Shown: piece after piece, positions 6,581 through 9,626 of the stretch
How positions within the stretch are numbered: position 1 is the stretch's first letter
How the letters are laid out: every line of letters begins with the position of its first letter
Assembly: GCA_900547045.1 (NCBI GenBank)
Contig: URFB01000036.1
Location: forward strand, 1 to 9,626
DNA length: 9,626 nucleotides
DNA from: an uncultured Mollicutes bacterium
Lineage (GTDB): Bacteria > Bacillota_I > Bacilli_A > Acholeplasmatales > Anaeroplasmataceae
Direction: 5' to 3'
Translations under genes and position numbers: made by a program
The notes under the pieces: model-generated
Database searches by the model: none
What the model saw: only the letters and a program-made list of their open reading frames with translations
Told to the model about the DNA's origin: nothing

Positions 6581-7417
6581 ATGATACAAGAAAGAGCCTA
6601 TGCTAAAATAAATCTAGGTCTTGAGGTAGGTCCCTTAAGATCTGATGGCTATCATGAAATGAATACCCTAATGGTACCAATTGATTTATATGATGAGCTA
6701 ACCTTCGATTTTAAGGAGGATGGGGGTATTTTATTAATTGATAATACTAACATAAATATTGAGGATAATTTTGTTTATAAGGCAGCTAATTTATTTTTAA
6801 ATGAGCTTCATATTGATAAGGGAATTGTCATTACCCTTAAAAAGAATATCCCGTCAGAGGCCGGTCTGGGTGGAGGATCTGCAGACGCAGCGGCTACCCT
6901 AAGAGGTCTTAATCGCCTTTTTAGGCTAGATATGTCTCTTGATGAGCTAGCCCAAATGGCTAAAAAGCTTGGCTCTGATATGCCTTACTGTATTTATCAA
7001 AGGCTTGCCTATTGTAGCGGAAGAGGAGAAAATGTTAGTGTTATTGATATGCCCTATAAGCATCTTGATGTGGCAATTATTAAGCCTCCTTATGGCTTAA
7101 GCACTAAGGAGGTATATGATGGCTATTCATTGGGAAATATTAATGTTCATAAGGAGCAATTTGAGGGAATCAAGAAGGCTCTTTCAAAGGGCGATTTAAA
7201 GCTTCTTGAGCAAAATATTTTCAATGATTTAGAGGAATCAGCCTTTAATATTAAGCCTGATTTACAGCTATTAGCCTTAAAGATAAAGGCTATGGGCTTT
7301 GTATGTGGAATGTCTGGTAGCGGTACAGCTTTATTTGTTTTTGGTGATAATCATGAGCTCCATAAAATGGCTCAGAAAATTAAATACCATCGTGTTTATA
7401 TCGGTAAGCTAATGTGA
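6581..7417 (+). CDS. ispE: 4-diphosphocytidyl-2-C-methyl-D-erythritol kinase
   Basis: IspE phosphorylates the 2-hydroxyl of CDP-methylerythritol with ATP, the fourth step of the MEP route to isoprenoids, so this organism uses MEP rather than only mevalonate. The 278-residue protein is a GHMP kinase: motif 1 AYAKINLGL at 6-14 with Lys9, the ATP loop PSEAGLGGGSADAAA at 91-105, catalytic Asp133 in GSDMPYCIY, and motif 3 GMSGSGTALFVF near the C-terminus. Length is normal. The ATG lies four bases after the yabG stop, and its Shine-Dalgarno GAGGT (6570-6574) overlaps the end of yabG, so the two are likely cotranscribed. It ends with tandem stops TGA-TAA. Products would feed undecaprenyl phosphate, a link to the PAP2 phosphatase downstream (inference). 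Confidence 0.96.
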   Translation: MIQERAYAKINLGLEVGPLRSDGYHEMNTLMVPIDLYDELTFDFKEDGGILLIDNTNINIEDNFVYKAANLFLNELHIDKGIVITLKKNIPSEAGLGGGSADAAATLRGLNRLFRLDMSLDELAQMAKKLGSDMPYCIYQRLAYCSGRGENVSVIDMPYKHLDVAIIKPPYGLSTKEVYDGYSLGNINVHKEQFEGIKKALSKGDLKLLEQNIFNDLEESAFNIKPDLQLLALKIKAMGFVCGMSGSGTALFVFGDNHELHKMAQKIKYHRVYIGKLM

Positions 7418-7450
7418 TAACGCTTTATTTTAAGAAAAATACGCTAACAT

Positions 7451-7479
7451 TTGAAAAAAACAAATAAGCATTGTATAAT
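7451..7479 (+). promoter_or_regulatory. Strong sigma-A promoter of prs-pth
   Basis: TTGAAA (7451-7456) and TATAAT (7474-7479) are separated by the ideal 17 bases, in the 106-base gap after ispE. Transcription would start near 7486 and give a leader of about 38 bases with AGGAG (7510-7514) nine bases before the prs ATG. No terminator is visible after ispE, so read-through from the upstream genes may add to this promoter. There is no room for a riboswitch. Confidence 0.8.
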
Positions 7480-7523
7480 AACAAATGGAATAAAAAAAAT
7501 TAAATATATAGGAGTTTTAGAAT

Positions 7524-8507
7524 ATGGCTATTTTAGATGGAAAGAAAATCAAATTATTCACTTTAAGTGCAAATCCTGCACTAGCACAGGAGATTGCAAA
7601 TGCATGTGGTTTACCACTTTCAGATTGTGAGGTGCTTCATTTCGCGGATGGCGAAATCAATGTAAGCATTAATGAAACTGTTCGTGGCTGTGATACTTTT
7701 GTTATTCAACCAACCTCTGCACCTGCAAACGATCACCTAATGGAATTATTAATTATGTGTGATGCGCTTAAGCGTGCTTCTTGTAAATCTATTTCCTTAG
7801 TAATCCCTTATTATGGTTATGCAAGACAGGATCGTAAGGCTAGATCTCGTCAGCCTATTAGTGCAAAGCTTGTAGCAGATTTAATTCAGACCGCTGGAGC
7901 TAATCGTGTAATTACTCTTGATCTACACGCTGCGCAAATTCAAGGTTTCTTCAATATACCTATTGATAACTTTATGGGATTACCAGTCCTATCTAATTAC
8001 TTTTTAGATAAAGAATTACCTAATGTTTGTGTCGTATCACCAGACCATGGTGGTGTCACACGTGCTCGTGCCTTTGCTCAGGTATTAGAGGCACCTATTG
8101 CGATTATTGATAAGCGTCGTCCTGAGCCTAACAAGGCTGAGGTTATGAACATTATTGGGAATGTTGAGGGTAAGGTTTGTGTTATTGTTGATGATATGAT
8201 TGATACAGCCGGTACTCTTGTAGCCGCATCTAACGCTTTAATTAATGCGGGAGCTAAGGAGGTTTACGCCTGTGCAACTCACGGTGTCCTTTCAGGTCCT
8301 GCCATTGATCGTATTAATCAATCAGCTATTAAAGAGGTAGTTATTACTAATACAATTGCTCAGCCAGAGTCAAAGTCTTCACCAAAGATTAAGGTATTAT
8401 CTGTTGGTTCTGTTCTTGGACATGGTATTTTACGTATTATTAATGATGAATCATTATCAGGCTTATTTACATATAGCTATGATAAAACAAAGCGTAACCT
8501 ACTATAA
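7524..8507 (+). CDS. prs: Ribose-phosphate pyrophosphokinase (PRPP synthetase)
   Basis: Prs makes PRPP from ribose 5-phosphate and ATP, releasing AMP; PRPP feeds purine, pyrimidine, NAD, His and Trp synthesis. The 327-residue product is a class I enzyme: GEINVSINETVRG at 43-55, the ATP-binding flexible loop YYGYARQDRKARSRQP at 96-111, DLHAAQIQGFFNIP at 133-146, SPDHGGVTRAR at 172-182 and the ribose-phosphate loop VIVDDMIDTAGT at 220-231. It is slightly longer than the B. subtilis enzyme (317) because of a C-terminal extension ending in YDKTKRNLL. Its own promoter and regular ribosome site fit a highly expressed housekeeping gene. In Bacillus glmU precedes it and ctc follows it; both are absent here. 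Confidence 0.97.
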   Translation: MAILDGKKIKLFTLSANPALAQEIANACGLPLSDCEVLHFADGEINVSINETVRGCDTFVIQPTSAPANDHLMELLIMCDALKRASCKSISLVIPYYGYARQDRKARSRQPISAKLVADLIQTAGANRVITLDLHAAQIQGFFNIPIDNFMGLPVLSNYFLDKELPNVCVVSPDHGGVTRARAFAQVLEAPIAIIDKRRPEPNKAEVMNIIGNVEGKVCVIVDDMIDTAGTLVAASNALINAGAKEVYACATHGVLSGPAIDRINQSAIKEVVITNTIAQPESKSSPKIKVLSVGSVLGHGILRIINDESLSGLFTYSYDKTKRNLL

Positions 8508-9070
8508 TGAAGCTAATTGTTGGTTTAGGTAACATTGGGTCAGAATATGAGCATACTCGCCACAATGTTGGCTTTGATACAATTGATGTATTAGCATCTA
8601 ATTTAGGACTTACATTTAAGGAGGAGAAGGCCTTTAAGGGCTATATCTGTCAGGCTAATTTAATGGGTCATAAGGCTATTTTATTAAAGCCTACAACCTT
8701 TATGAATTTGTCAGGTGATAGTATTTCTCTTGTAATGAAGTTTTATAAAATCGATGCTAAGGATTTAGTTGTTATTTCGGATGATTTAGACATGACACCT
8801 GGTAAGATTAGATTTCGTCAGAAGGGTAGTGCTGGTGGTCATAATGGCCTTAAGAGCATTATTGCTAATCTTCATAGTGATGAATTTAAACGAATAAAAA
8901 TTGGTATTTCTCGTGATCAATATATTCCGATTGTTGATTGGGTTTTAGGGCGTCCTTCTAAGGAAGACGCTTTAAAGCTTAATGAAAGCTTTAGCTATGT
9001 TGCTAAATGCCTTGAGGATTATATCGTATCTGAGGATGACCAAAAGCTTGCGAAGCAAATCGCAAGATAA
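8507..9070 (+). CDS. pth: Peptidyl-tRNA hydrolase
   Basis: Pth frees tRNA from peptidyl-tRNAs that drop off stalled ribosomes and is usually essential. The 187-residue product has the complete active site: Asn9 in IVGLGNIG, catalytic His19 in TRHNVGFD, Asn67 in KPTTFMNLSG, Asp92 in SDDLDMTPG and Asn113 in AGGHNGLKSI. Length is typical. The ATG overlaps the prs stop by one base (TAATG), and no convincing Shine-Dalgarno precedes it, so translation probably depends on ribosomes finishing prs. In B. subtilis ctc sits between prs and pth (spoVC); its absence brings these two into direct contact. Confidence 0.96.
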   Translation: MKLIVGLGNIGSEYEHTRHNVGFDTIDVLASNLGLTFKEEKAFKGYICQANLMGHKAILLKPTTFMNLSGDSISLVMKFYKIDAKDLVVISDDLDMTPGKIRFRQKGSAGGHNGLKSIIANLHSDEFKRIKIGISRDQYIPIVDWVLGRPSKEDALKLNESFSYVAKCLEDYIVSEDDQKLAKQIAR

Positions 9071-9090
9071 AAAAAGAGCCTAAAAAATTA

Positions 9091-9099
9091 AGGAAGGAG
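9091..9099 (+). promoter_or_regulatory. Orphan Shine-Dalgarno-like sequence without a start codon
   Basis: AGGAAGGAG is one of the better Shine-Dalgarno matches in the window, yet no ATG, GTG or TTG follows within usable distance and stops appear soon after (TAA at 9110). It lies 42 bases before the PAP2 start, too far to serve it directly. It may be a ribosome standby site, a remnant of a lost gene, or chance. Confidence 0.3.
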
Positions 9100-9140
9100 T
9101 TTCCACTTTAATAAAATTTAAGATTAGGTGGTAGTAGAAT

Positions 9141-9626
9141 ATGGATTTTAAGATATTAGAATTTATACGCTTGCACTTTAAATGTAAATTTATGGATTTT
9201 ATCATGAAAAACATATCTACCTTCTTTAATTATTCAATTGTTTGGATGGTTTTAGGTGTAGTATTGATTTCATTGAAATCAACACGTGCAGTTGGATATG
9301 AAATTTTTGTGGCATTAACGCTAGAGCTTCTTATTTGTAACATATTTGTAAAAAGAATCTCTAAAAGAGCTCGTCCCTTTACTAAAAATGATGAGGTTAA
9401 TTTATTAATTAATCCCCCTAAGGATTATTCATTCCCATCAGGTCATACTCTTTGCGCCTTTATGTGTGCAACGATAATTGCGGCCCATATATTTTGGGTA
9501 GGTGTGATTCTTTTTGCAGTAGCCGTATTGGTCGCATTTTCAAGAATGTATTTATATGTTCATTATCCTAGTGATGTTTTTGTCGGGGCCTTAAAAAAAA
9601 AACAAAAAAAAAAAAAAAAAAAAAAA
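9141..9626 (+). CDS. PAP2-family membrane phosphatase, 3' end replaced by poly-A
   Basis: The frame encodes a multi-pass membrane protein with the full PAP2 (type 2 phosphatidic acid phosphatase) signature: motif 1 KRISKRARP at 71-79 (K-X6-RP), motif 2 FPSGHT at 98-103 with His102, and motif 3 SRMYLYVHYPSD at 134-145 with nucleophile His141. Hydrophobic stretches lie near 32-45, 53-70 and 103-133. Relatives act on undecaprenyl pyrophosphate (BcrC-type) or on lipid phosphates; sequence alone does not decide between them. ATG 9141 is preceded by AGGTG (9126-9130), matching the anti-Shine-Dalgarno, and an in-frame TAG at 9135 rules out an earlier start. After Leu151 the family would continue with a last transmembrane helix, but the frame becomes Lys/Gln from poly-A at the contig edge. 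Treat residues beyond 151 as not real. Confidence 0.88.
   Translation, partial: MDFKILEFIRLHFKCKFMDFIMKNISTFFNYSIVWMVLGVVLISLKSTRAVGYEIFVALTLELLICNIFVKRISKRARPFTKNDEVNLLINPPKDYSFPSGHTLCAFMCATIIAAHIFWVGVILFAVAVLVAFSRMYLYVHYPSDVFVGALKKKQKKKKKKK
9593..9626. other. Terminal poly-A tract, probable assembly artefact
   Basis: The last 34 bases are A except for a single C at 9603, and they start inside the conserved end of PAP2 motif 3, where a membrane helix should follow. A run this pure in the middle of a membrane-protein gene is not biologically credible. Read-through past a library adapter or poor read ends commonly give such tails. Confidence 0.8.

Noticed and set aside
7412..7420. Possible use of TGA as tryptophan (Mollicutes code), since the only TGA stop, in ispE, is followed directly by TAA
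   Set aside because: All tryptophans seen in the genes are TGG, and no in-frame TGA occurs in the 983-codon lipoprotein frame; code 4 genomes use TGA often.
7418..7523. Riboswitch or leader peptide before prs
   Set aside because: The leader after the predicted promoter is only about 38 bases, too short for a known riboswitch, and it has no small reading frame with a ribosome site.
9091..9104. GGAA-GGAGT-TTCC hairpin as a terminator after pth
   Set aside because: The stem has only four pairs and no T-run follows, so it is not a credible intrinsic terminator.
1..9626. CRISPR array, tRNA or rRNA gene, insertion sequence or phage genes
   Set aside because: No regularly spaced repeats, cloverleaf-like segments, transposase-like frames or integrase motifs were seen; nearly all of the window is explained by the listed coding regions.

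Overview
This AT-rich window looks like a contig end from a low-GC Bacillota, most likely a gut- or animal-associated member of class Bacilli close to the Erysipelotrichia/RF39/RFN20-type lineages. That placement is inferred from gene content, base composition and the type of surface protease; no 16S or tRNA gene is present. The standard bacterial code fits: tryptophan is always TGG, and no in-frame TGA interrupts the long 983-codon frame. Ribosome binding sites are mostly GGAGG- or GGTG-like.

Layout. Positions 1-2949 (minus strand) hold the start and most of a large secreted lipoprotein: lipobox signal peptide, M60-like (gluzincin) peptidase domain, Ig-like segment, PA14-like domain and F5/8-type-C (discoidin, CBM32-like) domain. 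Its C-terminus lies outside the window. Positions 2950-3171 are a divergent promoter region with a tandem repeat and an inverted repeat. From 3172 every gene is on the plus strand: an HD-domain phosphohydrolase (YwfO-like), rnmV (RNase M5), ksgA/rsmA (16S dimethyladenosine methyltransferase), yabG (sporulation peptidase), ispE (MEP-pathway kinase), prs (PRPP synthetase), pth (peptidyl-tRNA hydrolase), and a PAP2-family membrane phosphatase that runs into a poly-A tail at the contig edge.

The block rnmV-ksgA-yabG-ispE-prs-pth is a stripped version of the B. subtilis order rnmV-ksgA-yabG-veg-sspF-ispE-purR-yabJ-spoVG-glmU-prs-ctc-pth. It lacks veg, sspF, purR, yabJ, spoVG, glmU and ctc. Most joints are overlaps or gaps of a few bases: HD/rnmV overlap by 13 nt, rnmV/ksgA by 8 nt, prs/pth by 1 nt, and yabG/ispE are 4 nt apart. 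Promoters are visible before the HD gene, possibly before yabG, and clearly before prs.

Functionally the plus-strand cluster joins rRNA maturation and modification, translation quality control, isoprenoid precursor synthesis, PRPP supply, nucleotide hydrolysis and probably undecaprenyl-phosphate recycling. The intact YabG, with its conserved His and Cys, is the only direct hint that the organism forms spores. The M60 lipoprotein suggests that it attacks host glycoproteins such as mucins. No new system can be claimed outright. The points most worth a second look are YabG and its promoter, the modular M60 protein, the structured divergent promoter region, and the artefact-like contig end.
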